This document shows positions 1-12,200 of a DNA stretch of 64,000 nt, one piece after another; within the stretch, counting starts at the first letter, position 1; each line of letters opens with the position of its first letter. Source of the DNA: Diphasiastrum complanatum (lineage: Eukaryota; Streptophyta; Lycopodiopsida; Lycopodiales; Lycopodiaceae); contig CM055096.1 of the NCBI GenBank assembly GCA_029204225.1, positions 4,188,014 through 4,252,013 of the forward strand, read 5' to 3'. A program made the translations under genes and the position numbers. The notes beneath the pieces are model-generated. The model searched no databases. It saw nothing but the letters and a program-made list of their open reading frames with translations, and had not been told where the DNA came from.

Positions 1-1069
1 ATATTTCTAAGAAGCTAAAATTCACATTTTTGAGGCACCAAGAGCTCTTGTTATCCTTATGTGGCATTAATGTGCGCCATGCATGCCAAGGATATATTCC
101 ATGTGCTTATGGTATGTTACTATTGATCATGACTCATATGCCCAGATTGGTGTGATGCCACAGTTTGGAGATCAAAATTCTATGAATTGGTTCAATGTAG
201 AAATGAGTTGCACCTTTCATGTTGTAAATGCTTATGAGGATGATGATGAGGTAACTCGCCCTTATAAATATGCATCACTCTTTGTTGTGTTTGCAACATC
301 TCTGATTGGAAAGATATACAAGAGAAAAAAATCATGGTCATTGTTACATTCCTAGAAATTCATTAATGTTGAGCTCATATAGGTGGTCCTGCATGGTTTT
401 CGTTCACGCATTTCTTTTTTCCCTTCACCACCAGATATGGATAAGAGAGAGTGATTTGGTCGAGCAATTACGCCCATAAATCCAGAAGGTGTAACTGAGG
501 AGGATCCTTGGATCGATGGATCTCTCTTGATGCGATTACATGAATGGTGCTTCAACATGGTGACAGGTAAAACATTCATGGACATAGAATTTAGATACAC
601 CTTAATCATTTATCTAATTTAAAAACTTGAAATTGTGATTAGTTTTATTTTGTCTATACATGTGCTTGTAATCAAACAAATTTTCTAAACTTTCACTAAA
701 GAAGCGATATTTGATAAACTTGAAATTGGTACTTTCAATAAGAAAATATAGATTACATTATTCATTGTTGGGTCTGGAAGTGCAGCTGAAATAGTGGAAA
801 GAGATCTATCTGACAATAACTATTTCATGGAGTTTCCTACCATCCATGGAAGCTACCTTGGGAAGAAGTACATGTATGCCTATGCCAATGTTGTTGATTT
901 GGATGCAAGCAGAGAATATGGTATTGCAAAGATCATCCCTAACCTCTTAGTTGACCTTTTCTTCTTGGTTTGACCATAATCAAGATTATCATTTTCTAGA
1001 ATATTAGTGCTTGATAAGGCAAGCTAACCTCTCCTCCCCCTTTTGCAAATTGAGTTGTCCAAATAGGCA

Positions 1070-1242
<173 letters not shown>

Positions 1243-1355
1243 CTTATCTCCATTATTTGCTATGTTTCTATTTAATTGAATATCCTAAAAAAGTGAAAGG
1301 AAATCAATCATTCTAAAACACAAGATTACATTTTCATGTAATCTACATGATCAAC

Positions 1356-1400
1356 CCCCACCCACCCCCCCACCCCCCCCCCAAAAAAAAAAAAAAAAAA
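1356..1400. repeat. poly-C/poly-A compound tract
   Basis: A C-rich run (CCCACCC-type, then 11 C) followed directly by about 18 A. A similar C-then-A tract is at 4816-4838. The nature is unknown; it lies inside the CCD intron. Confidence 0.85.
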
Positions 1401-2405
1401 CTCACAAAGCAAAAAGTAACCTACTTAACTTATTCTTTATAGGGATGTCAATGTTTGGAAAACAAATCAAGATTCACATACCAGACACAAGCTTCAACTA
1501 GGTAATATTGAACAATAAAAACCCACCAACTTTTATTGAGTGGTTACTCTTTTTTAGATAGAAACTAATCAATGAATCAACACAAACACATTTACTTTCA
1601 GAGTCTCACTGTATAGTAAGTTATGTTTTGTAAATATTTTTTGTTGGAATTTTGGCAAACATTTATCATACATTGGCTAGATTTTCAAAAGGACTCCAAC
1701 TATAAGAATCGAGTCTCGAGATTTTGGGCCCAATAAATTTGGATTAGAACCTCAAATTGTGGCCAACCCAGAAGGTATTGACGAGGATGATGGTTGGCTT
1801 GTCACTTATGTTTATGATCGATCAAATGACACCTCTGAGGTATTTAAATATTTTAGATCACACTCAGTTCATCTAGTTCTTACTCGATTGTTACCAAAAG
1901 AATTATAGTTCTTTTAATGATGGTATAGAATTATTAAATTTTATTTGCATTATGTTACTAGTCCATAGTCTATCATGACAAATAATCTCAAAACCATCGC
2001 TAATTAATTTCACATGAGAAACAAAAAGACTACTCATACATGTGGTTGCATTTACATAAATATTTTCACTCTCAAAGAGGTTGTCTCATTAGTTTTTTGG
2101 TTAGTAATTTTAATGTGTCCAATATTACATATATAAATTGAGTAGTCTATGCTCATATGTGATCAATTTTGTAGGTACACATAGTGAGTACACATAATTT
2201 TGAAGGGTCAAATACAGTAGCAAAAATTAGCTTGCCGCAACGAGTACCTTTCGATTTTCAAGGATGCTTTCTCCCTAGCCTCGAACAATGAGACGATTGT
2301 TGCAAATTTTTCTCATCTAAAGTGCATAGTACATGATATATTTATCAATAAACCAACATGTGTACTCATAAATTTATCAATAAACCAAGGGATGACCTCA
2401 TGATC

Positions 2406-2947
2406 GAGAGGGATATACGTAGCTTCTATATTATTGAGTGGTGAGAGAGGGGTCTTTGGTGTGGACATATCATTCGGCATGTTTGCATTAGGATTTGCAC
2501 TGTGGATGCTATGATCAATGCTTCATGTTCTTGCTCCAAAGTATCGTCCACGTGCATGTTGTCTTACAAAAAAGATATTATGAACGTCTTCCAACGTTAC
2601 CAAGCTAGGAACCAACATCGCCTGCCACACTGATGCTGCTCGCCCTACATTCATACCAAGACCTTTTGAAGGTGTGAGAGAGGGATATATGTAGCTTCTA
2701 TATTATTGAGTGGTGAGAGAGGGGTCTCTAGTGTGGACATATCATTCGGCGTGTTTACATTAGGATTTGCACTGTGGATGCTATGATCAATGCTTCATGT
2801 TCTTGCTCCAAAGTATCATCCACATGCATGCTATCTTACAAAAAAGATATTATGAACATCTTCCAACGTTACCAAGCTAGGAACCAACATCGCCCGCCAC
2901 ACTGATGTTGCTCGCTCTACATCCATACCAAGAACTTTTGAAGGTGT
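2406..2947. repeat. Tandem duplication, two copies of about 270 bp
   Basis: Copy 1 (about 2406-2675) and copy 2 (about 2676-2947) run in the same direction and differ at only a few positions. Both contain TAGCTTCTATATTATTGAGT and end in CTTTTGAAGGTGT. No coding function was recognised in the unit. It lies just after the CCD stop codon. Confidence 0.92.
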
Positions 2948-2949
2948 AA

Positions 2950-3480
2950 CCCAAGCTGCAGAAGGAAAAATACTCTGCGGTTCTTAACATTGACAACAGA
3001 CAAGCTATGAAAGATTGACCCAAAAAGCATTTTCCATAGAACAGGTTGTACATGAATGCCCATGCAAACACATTGCACAGATTCAAGCAGACTCTGTGCT
3101 TCACTTTGGAAGACCCCAGCTTTGCATAAATCTCTTTCCCAACCTCGAGATCCTTAGTTTTAACATTGTGCAATGCAACCTGGAAATGAGACTTTCTGAA
3201 ATCCTTCAAACAATAGCCTACCATACCATGGAATGTATGCAAACCCTTCTGCATGAGTGTCTGCACATGACCATAGCTCCTGCTGGTGCTTGCACATCCC
3301 AATCCAACTGGTGCTTAATCTGCAAGTTCAACATTTTGGCACTGGTGGCCATGATTTGACATGTCATTTGAAATTGCAAGTGCAGTAGCGTGCCTCCCCT
3401 CACCCTAGCTACACATTTCTCTGTCAGAAACTGTTGCAGCAAAGGTAGCAACTGAACGTCAACGTTCCCCCACAACCAAT
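2950..3480 (-). pseudogene. Possible degenerate PPR-like sequence
   Basis: Two overlapping - strand frames (about 2877-3302 and 3218-3475) read like worn pentatricopeptide repeats. One segment, KTKDLEVGKEIYAKLGSSK, resembles the 'DLE.GK.IHA.I..SG' helix pattern of plant PPR proteins. The frames break into each other, there is no start and no full 35-residue repeat series. The likeness is faint, so this could be unrelated DNA. Confidence 0.25.
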
Positions 3481-3863
3481 GGTGATGCTAAGTTCCAGAT
3501 ACTTCATGTTTGTGTTGGCAAATTCACCTTCTCCATCTTTGATGGTGGCCTCTCACACCCACGACCTAGATGTTTGGATGTGCTTCCGGTGTCCATATGT
3601 ATATTCTACATTCAAAACAAACAGAAAGTTTTGACAGAGCTATGTAGATGAGAGACAGAGACATAAAACATACATAGACATAGAACAAACATAGAGAGAG
3701 AGAGAGAAAAAGACAGCCACGAGAGAAGGGAGGAGAGGTAGCAACGAGTGAGCGAGAGGGGAGCAGGCCCCAGCAGAGAGAGAGGAGCGGAAAGGTAGCA
3801 CCAGCGATCGAGGACAGACATCAACGAGGAGAGGTAGCAGCCGCAGCGAGAGAGGCCGGGGCA

Positions 3864-4028
<165 letters not shown>

Positions 4029-4331
4029 TACTAATGTCTTTTCCATGCCAAAAGGCATATAAGACTGGAGAGGTAGTACAACACAACAAATGAAACTCGG
4101 ACGGGGTAGTGCAGTCAACAGAAAACTAGACTAAAACTAAAATGTAAATTGCTATGTAAAGAAAGCTCATCTCTCACGCAGGAGAGGAAATAAATGGTTG
4201 TAGCTCAAAACATCTCTCACAAAGGAGAGGGAGAAGAATCTGAAATTTTAAGTTCTACAATTTAAACCAAGACCGGGCATCCATCTTGAAAGAGAGTCCG
4301 GAGAGGAACTTCTTTTGCGGGTAAGTACCTC

Positions 4332-4655
4332 GTGGCTGAGGCAAATGCTTTTATTCATTCCACCTTTGGTCTCAAAGAGGATGTCATATCTGCTGCTTGG
4401 GTGGGTAAGCTCCAACCCACCACAATGTTTCTACGATTCAAGGATGCTTTGCTTCGTCAAAAGGTTTTGTGTAAAAGAGGCTGCCTAAAGCGGTCTACTA
4501 TTTTTATGGATGAAGACTTGATGCCCATTCAATGGACTGAGAGAAAGAAAATCATCGCAGACATTGAGGGCTTTGAGATCTCGTTTTTGATGTTCTTGAA
4601 TAGATTCAGAAATAACATGCTTAGAACCTATGAACTTGAAGTGAAGGTCTCCTAA
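4332..4655 (+). pseudogene. LINE ORF1-like fragment
   Basis: A 107-codon frame. The order 'AAWVGKLQPTTMFLRFKDAL', then a basic stretch (RQKVLCKRGCLK), then 'IFMDEDL' and 'ERKKI' resembles the C-terminal RNA-binding/chaperone half of L1-type ORF1 proteins ('A.RVG...RPI.V.FKD...R..IL...R', then '..I..DL'). There is no reverse transcriptase nearby, and the frame ends after a divergent tail. It lies 300 bp after a (GA)n tract. The call rests on motif likeness only; another transposon-associated protein is possible. Confidence 0.4.
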
Positions 4656-6007
4656 TTTCTAAAATCCTGACTTTTAATTTTGTGACTTAAAAAGAACAAA
4701 TCAACAAAACACTATTGAATAGAGAACCGAAAAGAACTCAAAGCTTAGTGAAGAAATTTAAGATTTAATCACAAAAGCATTCATTCATGAGACTTGCTGA
4801 GGGGTCAAGATGGGGACCCCCCCCCCCCCAAAAAAAAAGGATTTTCTTTTAAATTATGCAAGATCAAATGGCCCAAGGCCAAATACATATACAGTGGTTT
4901 TGGGAAGATGGATTCTTAAATCTTTACATCAACCAGATGTTAACAAATTTTGGACCTTAAAGAATCTTATACCAAGAAAAGTGGTTTCTTATGACATGCA
5001 ACAACTTCATAGTAATTAACATGACAATCATTGTATGAAAGCAATCCACTTTCAACACAATACTTCACAACATATTAAATAGTGTAAAAATGGAATATAG
5101 TACAACATTTCTCAATACTCACATACAATATGAGCATTTACTTGAAGAATTGGTTGGCCGGATTGGCTAGTGTCGCATACTTGTGCATCTTTAGTTTGCA
5201 TTTGACATCAACAGTATGAAATTTATTATCCCATTCAATTTGATAATTATCTAGTGGAAGCAATGCCTTTGTCTTGCAAGTCCTTTAGTTCATCATGGTA
5301 CTCGTTACAATAGCAACAAGTCCATGTAAAGAAATAAAAAATTATTGAGATACCAAACAAAACAAATGTCAAAAACACACTTGAAACGCCACTTGGCTCA
5401 AAATAGCTAGTGGGCAATTATACTGAGGTCAGTGTCCTCCCTTCTTGGCCTCAAGACTCAAATGTTCTGCCATCCATGCCTTGTCTTCATTAGGCACATG
5501 TTTTAATAAACTTTTTTTGTCAGATTGTCCAAGGCATGGATTATGCAAACTTTATCACTGACCATGGTCTTTATAAACCTAGTTTCATTTAACCTGAATT
5601 AACTGAAGTGAAATAGTTATGGTTAACTATTATAACATGTTTTAGATATCGTTAGTCATCTTAATATATTACATGTATTCAAGCAAGAGAGTACTTCTTG
5701 CCAGTTCATCCTCACCCTCATCTTGCTCACCCATCTCAATGATTATAAACTCCACACAAGGATCTCGCAACATTGGTGAAGAAATCTAAAAAGAATAAAA
5801 AATTTATTTATAGAAAAAACAACATCATGCAATTGTGTTTATGGTTTTGAAACACTTATTTTTTTTTATCTCCTCCATGAACGCAAGGAGGCTAGTTTCT
5901 AACTCAAATCAAGTATTTTCAACTGTAAAAATTGGATCTTTGTGGTAATAACTTCATTTTAGGTCAAATCACTTGTATGAGGCTGATTTTTTATTCTACT
6001 TACTAGA
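4656..6007. other. Gene-free AT-rich interval
   Basis: No conserved coding sequence seen. It contains a C14/A9 tract at about 4816-4838. Short open frames here carry no recognisable motif. Confidence 0.6.
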
Positions 6008-6190
6008 ATGTGGAGACAGAAATTGCACATGTCCATGAGTGCATATTGTATTTTCATAGGTGATGGAGCTCTATCATGGATGTCGAAGAAACAAGCCACT
6101 ATCTCATTGTCATCTAGTGAGGCCGAGTACAAATCCCTTACTCATTGCACAAAGGAGATGTTATGGATCAAGAGGATGGTAATGATAATG
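6008..6190 (+). mobile_element. Copia RNase H fragment
   Basis: Translation contains GALSWMSKKQATISLSSSEA followed by EYKSLTHCTKEMLWIKRM, the hallmark of the Ty1/copia RNase H domain (SKKQ..V.LSS.EAEY.A...). Only about 60 codons remain. The upstream reverse transcriptase and downstream parts are not recognisable, so this is an old truncated copy. Confidence 0.8.
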
Positions 6191-7080
6191 ATGTAACTAT
6201 TGATGTGTGACAACACATTAAGAGAGAGATCATTTTACACGTGTTACACTAATAATAGGGGCATAGTGCATTCCATAAGTGTTATGTGAAAGTACAACTT
6301 TCCCATCTTAATACATCCTTTCACCAACTTTGATAAATCTAGGGTATCATTTTAGTTAAAAAAATGAGTAGGGTATCGTAGATCCTTTCAAATGACATTG
6401 AATGGGACCAAGGTTTACAGTATAGTTAATCACTCAATCTCATTCTCAACTATTACAAGGCATGCCCAATGCCTCATTATTTCACATCACCATCCTTTGA
6501 GTGTGAGTGGTAAGACAATCATCAACTTTAGTACAAACAAATTTTTTTGAAACATAAACTTTTGTTTTTAATCAAAACTCACATCATGTGCCTTCTTGTA
6601 AGGCATCATGTACTCTCTCAAAAGGCACATCCAATTGGAGTTATATTATTAAATAGGACAAGGACAAGGACAAATGGAGAGATTATTCAAACTCCATCTC
6701 TTTCACTTTTGTTTATTTGTCATTATGTATTGTATGTATGAGCAATAAAGCTCCTCTTGGGATACCAAAGTCAAAAAGAAAATATATTTGGAACGTCAAT
6801 CATATGGCCCACAAAAATAAGCACCTTGTGATGTTGATTTTGTTTAAATCAACGTTGGCTTCTAGGGTACCATGAAAGTTACCTTGTGTCAAAGGAAAGG
6901 CCCATAAGAAAAGCTACTTAATGATGACTTACACTCAAGTTTTGGCATGTGGAGTGCTTATGAGTCCATTGCTTTGATGCTTTTGATAAGCTTTGTATTT
7001 TAAATTTTATTTTCTATTTCATGGATGACCTCTCTGAGACTCATTTGACTAGCAAACTATACACACTATTTCACACTTTG
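6191..7080. other. Gene-free AT-rich interval
   Basis: Nothing recognised. The stretch near 6236 contains ACACGTGT, the E-box-like palindrome also found near LTR ends elsewhere in the window, so part may be decayed copia sequence. Confidence 0.4.
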
Positions 7081-7290
7081 GCCTCATAGGCCAAGGTAGG
7101 GGTCTCAAATGGTAAACAACCATTGCCCCAAAGGCCAAACGCCAACGACTTTGCATGCCTCAAAGGCTATGCTTCACGGCCTCAAAGGCTAGGCCAAATA
7201 ATTTTGATGGCCTCTATGGGCATGAAACAACATTCTTCACGGCCTCAAAGGCTAGGTCACAATAATCCTTGTGGCCCCAAAGGGCATGCT
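7081..7290. repeat. Degenerate tandem array built on GGCCTCAAAGGC
   Basis: Irregular repeats of a roughly 50-60 bp unit carrying GGCCTCAAAGGCTAGG and GGCCCCAAAGGGCATG variants. The core is itself partly palindromic (GGCCTnnnAGGC). No known family was recognised. Confidence 0.7.
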
Positions 7291-7343
7291 ACAACTCTTC
7301 CAAAGCAACCTTCAACAAAACACAACCCCAAGGCAGCCTTCAC

Positions 7344-7470
7344 AACTTAGGCAACATCCTCCCTTGTGCAGTCCATATGGAGACTCTAATTCGGTGGGCA
7401 AGCTAACTTAGGCAACATGCTCCCTTGTTGTGCAGACCCATATGGAGGCTCTAATTGGGGTGGGCAAGGT
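7344..7470. repeat. Direct repeat, two copies of about 62 bp
   Basis: Both copies contain AACTTAGGCAACAT, CTCCCTTGT and a CCATATGGAG-CTCTAATT stretch ending in GGTGGGCAAG. Together with the adjacent array this forms a block of local duplications upstream of the Ca2+-ATPase gene. Confidence 0.85.
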
Positions 7471-7859
7471 ATCTTCTTTTGCAAGAGAGATGATCCTTTA
7501 ATGGGGAACCTTATCAAATATGGCTCACAATGCACATGCTATTTGAATCTTTATGAAAAGAATGCCACCTAGAAGACCCTGTTCCTGTGCTCCTCTTGTT
7601 TTCATGAATGGAATGTCTGAATTTGCACAAATATTTGCATGTTTTTATGATTTTTGCAACAGTTGAGGTGATGGGATCAGATCCAAAATGGACCCATCTG
7701 GGGGAATTGATGATGGATTCAGCACCTTTAGCTGTGCCAGCCGTGGACATCCTGACCAAAGGTCACTGCTTTATAATCCTTGGCTGTTGATCCTTCATTC
7801 CCATGGGCAACCATCAGCAGCAACTTCGGAAGCTGGTATGCAGATTCACATTTTTTTTT

Positions 7860-8080
7860 CTCTTGTATTTATCAGTACAATTATTTTTTCCTTCGTATTT
7901 GCTTTTGTGTCTCTCATATTCATCACTAGAATAATTTTTGTCTTCAATATTTGCTTCTGGGTTTCTTATATGCATCACCAAATGTGCTTCTTCCTTGATA
8001 CTTGCTTTTGTGCCTCTTGTATGGATCACAAAAATTACTTTCTCCTTCATGCTTGCTTTTGGTTTTCATTAGCAAAGGAT
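7860..8080 (-). repeat. Minisatellite of about 51 bp, four diverged copies, coding-like on the - strand
   Basis: The period is close to 51 bp. Read on the - strand, the copies give 17-residue units beginning SK(Y/H): SKHEGESNFCDPYKRHK, SKYQGRSTFGDAYKKPR, SKYEDKNYSSDEYERHK and SKYEGKNNCTDKYKRKK. The first two and last two copies sit in different frames, so a small indel separates them. No protein family is recognised. The array lies in the 5' flank of the + strand Ca2+-ATPase gene. Confidence 0.75.
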
Positions 8081-9222
8081 AGTCATTTTTCCTATGTTTC
8101 TGCATGTATTCTGCACATGCAGGCAGCTTTGATTTGAATACTTCTGCGATTCCCATCTTTTGTATTTCCCCTCTGCAGGTTCTTTAAACTTGATATGCAC
8201 TGTTTCCTGTGGTTGTTCTTGCAGTTTGTCGCATAGAGCTGCATGTAGCGTCCTCTTTGGGTGGCGTTCTGCCTGTAAGGTGGGTTATTGCATCCTTCTT
8301 TTAAGAAAAAGGCACACGCGATAGTTCTATTCTTGTTACGACACAAGGAGCTGTTTATGGGTTTGTGTACAGAAAACAAACTGAGGAGAGAAAAGCGCGT
8401 TGCTAGCTTTTAAATCAAATGAAAATATTGCCTGCTGCCAGTCTTATCTGCACCTAAGGAGAGGTCTATATTCTCTGGACCAAAGCTACAAGAGGTTGCC
8501 AGAATTACATTTTCCATTGAAAGCTGAGATAAGCAAAGAAGCACCCTTAAAGGAATCGAAGACGGGGGGCGGGCGGGAGAGCATTGAGAGGCTATAATAT
8601 TTCATGCTCATGCATGCGAGCTGTAAAAGCTTGTTGATGTTAGAAGGGACAATTTTTTAGAAATTCATATCGCTTGTGGGGACAATGAATTCTGTAACAT
8701 TTGATGTCAGACCAGGACTTCAACATTTGCATACATCTTGTTTTGCTTAAATAGTGAAAAATGTTCCATATAAGGCTCAGTTTGTCATGACCGATGTTCT
8801 TCAATTTTCTCGTCGGTCTCTGTGTGATCCATAAGTAGTAGATGCTTTTAATCTGTCGTTATTGGTAGTGAATTTGAATTGCTTTTCTGTATTTTTTGGG
8901 TTCATCTAAAATTGAATTCCGCTTTCATAAAAAGGACATTCATTACTATGTAATTGGGTACTTGTTATTACAGGCAAAGCGGAATCCAGCCGCTAAAGCA
9001 ATGCTCAAACGAAATTGCTTACAGTGGAATGCTGAGAAGTTATAGTTTGGGGCCTGCCTTGTAAGTTTGATATTGCTAGGGTATGCACCTATGAATGTCT
9101 ATGATTACAAGTCACACACAGATGACTTTTAATTTTGCTTCTTTATTGCCATTACTAATAGATCAAACAAAGCGGAAACATCCAAGGACCTTCAGCAGTT
9201 CTAGCTCACAACGTCAGGCTCT
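8081..9222. other. Upstream region of the Ca2+-ATPase gene
   Basis: No certain coding exon. It may hold the promoter and 5' UTR exons of the ATPase. A short open stretch after an AG at about 8974 (KRNPAAKAMLKRN..., stop at about 9045) vaguely recalls the basic N-terminus of ACA pumps, but it ends in a stop and has no fitting donor. Confidence 0.4.
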
Positions 9223-12200
9223 ATGGATTTGGGAGCATATACCCCTATGCCAGGTAACTGAGATTCAAATTCTTACTCCAAGGCACAATGCCCCAGTCAA
9301 GACCTGAGTACAAGAGGTGTTCGAGCAAATACATACTTTGAAGGCATATGTGATAGACTTTAAGTCATATCACCTCAGCTACGTACAATGTGTATTAGAT
9401 TCTCTCAGGCTTATCTGATGTTGTAACTTCTAACCATGCAGCTGAGCAATTTTGCTCGGTAAAAGTGGACTCTACATGCAAAATGGCGGAGGAAAATAAT
9501 TTTCCAATTCAATCAGAAACGCTTGTCCACATGATGCAAAGTCAGAGTCATTCACTGTTGAAGCAATGTGGTGGAGTAGAGGCAATAGCTTTCAAGCTGA
9601 GAGCATCTGTAGAGACTGGCATTTGTGGTGATAAAGTGGACCTGGAAAACAGACGCAAAGTTTTCGGTTCCAATATAGTCAGAGAAAAACCTTTAAAAAC
9701 GTTTTGGTATTTTGTTTGGGATGCAATGCATGATTTCTTGCTAGTAGTTTTGGCAATATGTGCAGCTATTTCGTTGTTGCTAGGCATAAGTACAGAAGGT
9801 TGGAAAGATGGTTGGTCTGATGGAGGGGGCATCACCGTAAGCATCTTGATTGTTGTGCTTGTTACTGCTGCTAGTGATTATCGGCAATCCCTCCAATTTC
9901 AAGCATTGGAAAGGGAAAAAGAAAAAGTTTTTACTGATGTACTTAGAAATCGTAGGAGACAAAAAATATGCATCGATGATCTTGTCGTAGGGGATATTAT
10001 TTCCTTATCAACTGGTGACCAAGTGCCTGCAGATGGGCTCTATATCTCAGGCTATTCCTTGCTTATCGATGAATCTAGTATGACAGGAGAAAGTGAACCT
10101 CAGCATGTAGATGAGAACAAATTGTTTCTATTCTCAGGAACAAAGGTGCAAGATGGATTTGCAAAGATGCTAGTTATAAGTGTAGGCATGAACACAGCTT
10201 GGGGCCATGCCAAGGAATTACTTTGCAAAGAGAACTGTGAGGAAACCCCCATGCAGCAAAAGCTGAGCTCATTGGCTATTCTTATTGGAAATATAGGCAT
10301 GTGCTTTGCACTCCTCACCTTCATCCTGCTGATGGCGAGGTTCCTTAAACAGAAAGAAAACTTGTGGTATTGGTCTAGTCAGGATTTTTGGGTCTTGATC
10401 AAGTATTTCTCGCTGGCAGTGACAATCGTTGTTGTTGCCGTTCCTGAAGGACTACCATTGGCAGTTACCCTTGCTCTTGCTTATGCAATGAGGAGGATGA
10501 TTTTAGAGAAAGCCCTAGTCCGAAGGCTTTCAGCATGTGAGACAATGGGTTCTGCTACATGTATTTGTACAGATAAGACTGGCACATTGACAACAAATCA
10601 AATGACAGTTCTTAAGGCATGTGTTGGCGGCGTATTATGGCAGCTTCATGCATCAGAACCGCAATTTCCAGATAATGTTCTGGGCCCACTTTTGCAAGGA
10701 CTCTTACAAAATAATAGCAGTGATGTAGTCAACGATGGCACTGGAAAGCAGTCATGTTTTGGTTCTCCAACAGAAATTGCGCTTCTGCGTTTTGGAATTT
10801 CCTTAGGCACAAGTGTCGAAGCTGTCCGCTGCAATTCTCAGGTTCTAAAAGTTGAACCTTTCAATTCTACCAAAAAGTTGATGGGGACTCTTTTGAAGCT
10901 TCCTGAGGGCAAGCTCAGAGCTCATATTAAAGGTGCTTCAGAGCTTGTTTTGGACATGTGTGATACAACAATAGATGCAGATGGAAATCAGGTATTTATG
11001 GATGAAAGGTCAAAGTGTGAGCTCAACGGTATCATTTCAAAATTTGCACATGAATCTCTTAGGACACTTTGTCTTGCTTTTCAAGATATACCACATCAAT
11101 CTTTGTTTGAGAAATCACTTCCTAGAGAAGGTTATGCCTGTTTGGCAATTGTGGGCATCAAAGATCCCATTCGTGTGGGCGTAAAGGATGCGGTGCAGCT
11201 CTGTTCTTCAGCTGGCATTAGAGTGATAATGGTTACTGGAGACAACCTCACCACAGCCACTTCCGTCGCTCATGAATCTGGTATTTTAACTGATGGTCTT
11301 GTGATTGATGGGCCATCTTTCCGCACATTGAGTTCTGACGGGAGGAGACAAAAGCTTGCCAATTTGCAGGTAACATGAACATAGTTCCAAAAAACTTGAT
11401 GCTTTCTTTTTCAGTCATTCCCTATAAATCCAGAGTGTTTTAAGGGGAAAAAAGTGCAGGCAATTAACTGAAAGAAAGGGCAAGCAATTAATTGGATAAT
11501 TCCATTTCAGTGTATGATTCACCATGCTTTACTGTGATAAGACAGTATATTTCTTCAACCCTCATTTCAACTCTCATCTCTCTGTGTATCATATTTGATT
11601 AGAAAGATTCATGTGAGATAAGCCGTAAATCTCATACAGCTATTTTATCAAGGTTATGGCTAGATCCTCTCCAGGAGATAAGCATATGCTAGTGAAAGAG
11701 TTGCAAGCAATGGGTGAAATTGTTGCTGTGACTGGTGATGGTACAAATGATGCTCCTGCCTTACATGAAGCCGATGTTGGACTGGCAATGGGTATTTCGG
11801 GAACCGAGGTGAATGAATCATCGTTGCTGCTATTTGACGTTGTTATGACAGAGTTGTTGCCTCTGAAAAGTTTGCATATAATTTGCCGATTGAAATGCTT
11901 TGTTTTCCTGAAAAAAAAATTCTTTATTGGAAAGTTCAGGCATATGAGGTTCTCACCAATTTTTAAGCCATTGATGGTGTAGGTTGCAAAGGGGAGTGCT
12001 GATATTGTAATATTGGATGACAACTTCTCTTCAATTGTCAATGTGGCGAAATTTGGTCGCTGCATCTTCAAAAACATTCAGAAGTTTGTCCAGTTTCAGC
12101 TGACAGCAAATATTGCAGCTTTGGTTCTCAATCTCAGCTCAACCTGCTTCTTTGGTAAGCAACGCATTTATGTGAAATCTAGAAGTCAGCCACTAGGATC

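Noticed and set aside
83-145. Extending the CCD exon to the Met at 83
   Set aside because: Conservation starts at IGVMPQFG after a CCCAG acceptor at 141-145; upstream residues do not resemble the family.
1436-1503. Candidate extra CCD exon (GMSMFGKQIKIHIPDTSFN)
   Set aside because: It ends in a stop just before the donor and its phase does not fit the next exon, so it is left unresolved.
8974-9046. Possible N-terminal exon of the Ca2+-ATPase
   Set aside because: The open stretch ends in a stop before any GT donor that keeps phase with the exon at 9442; the 9223-9253 exon fits better.
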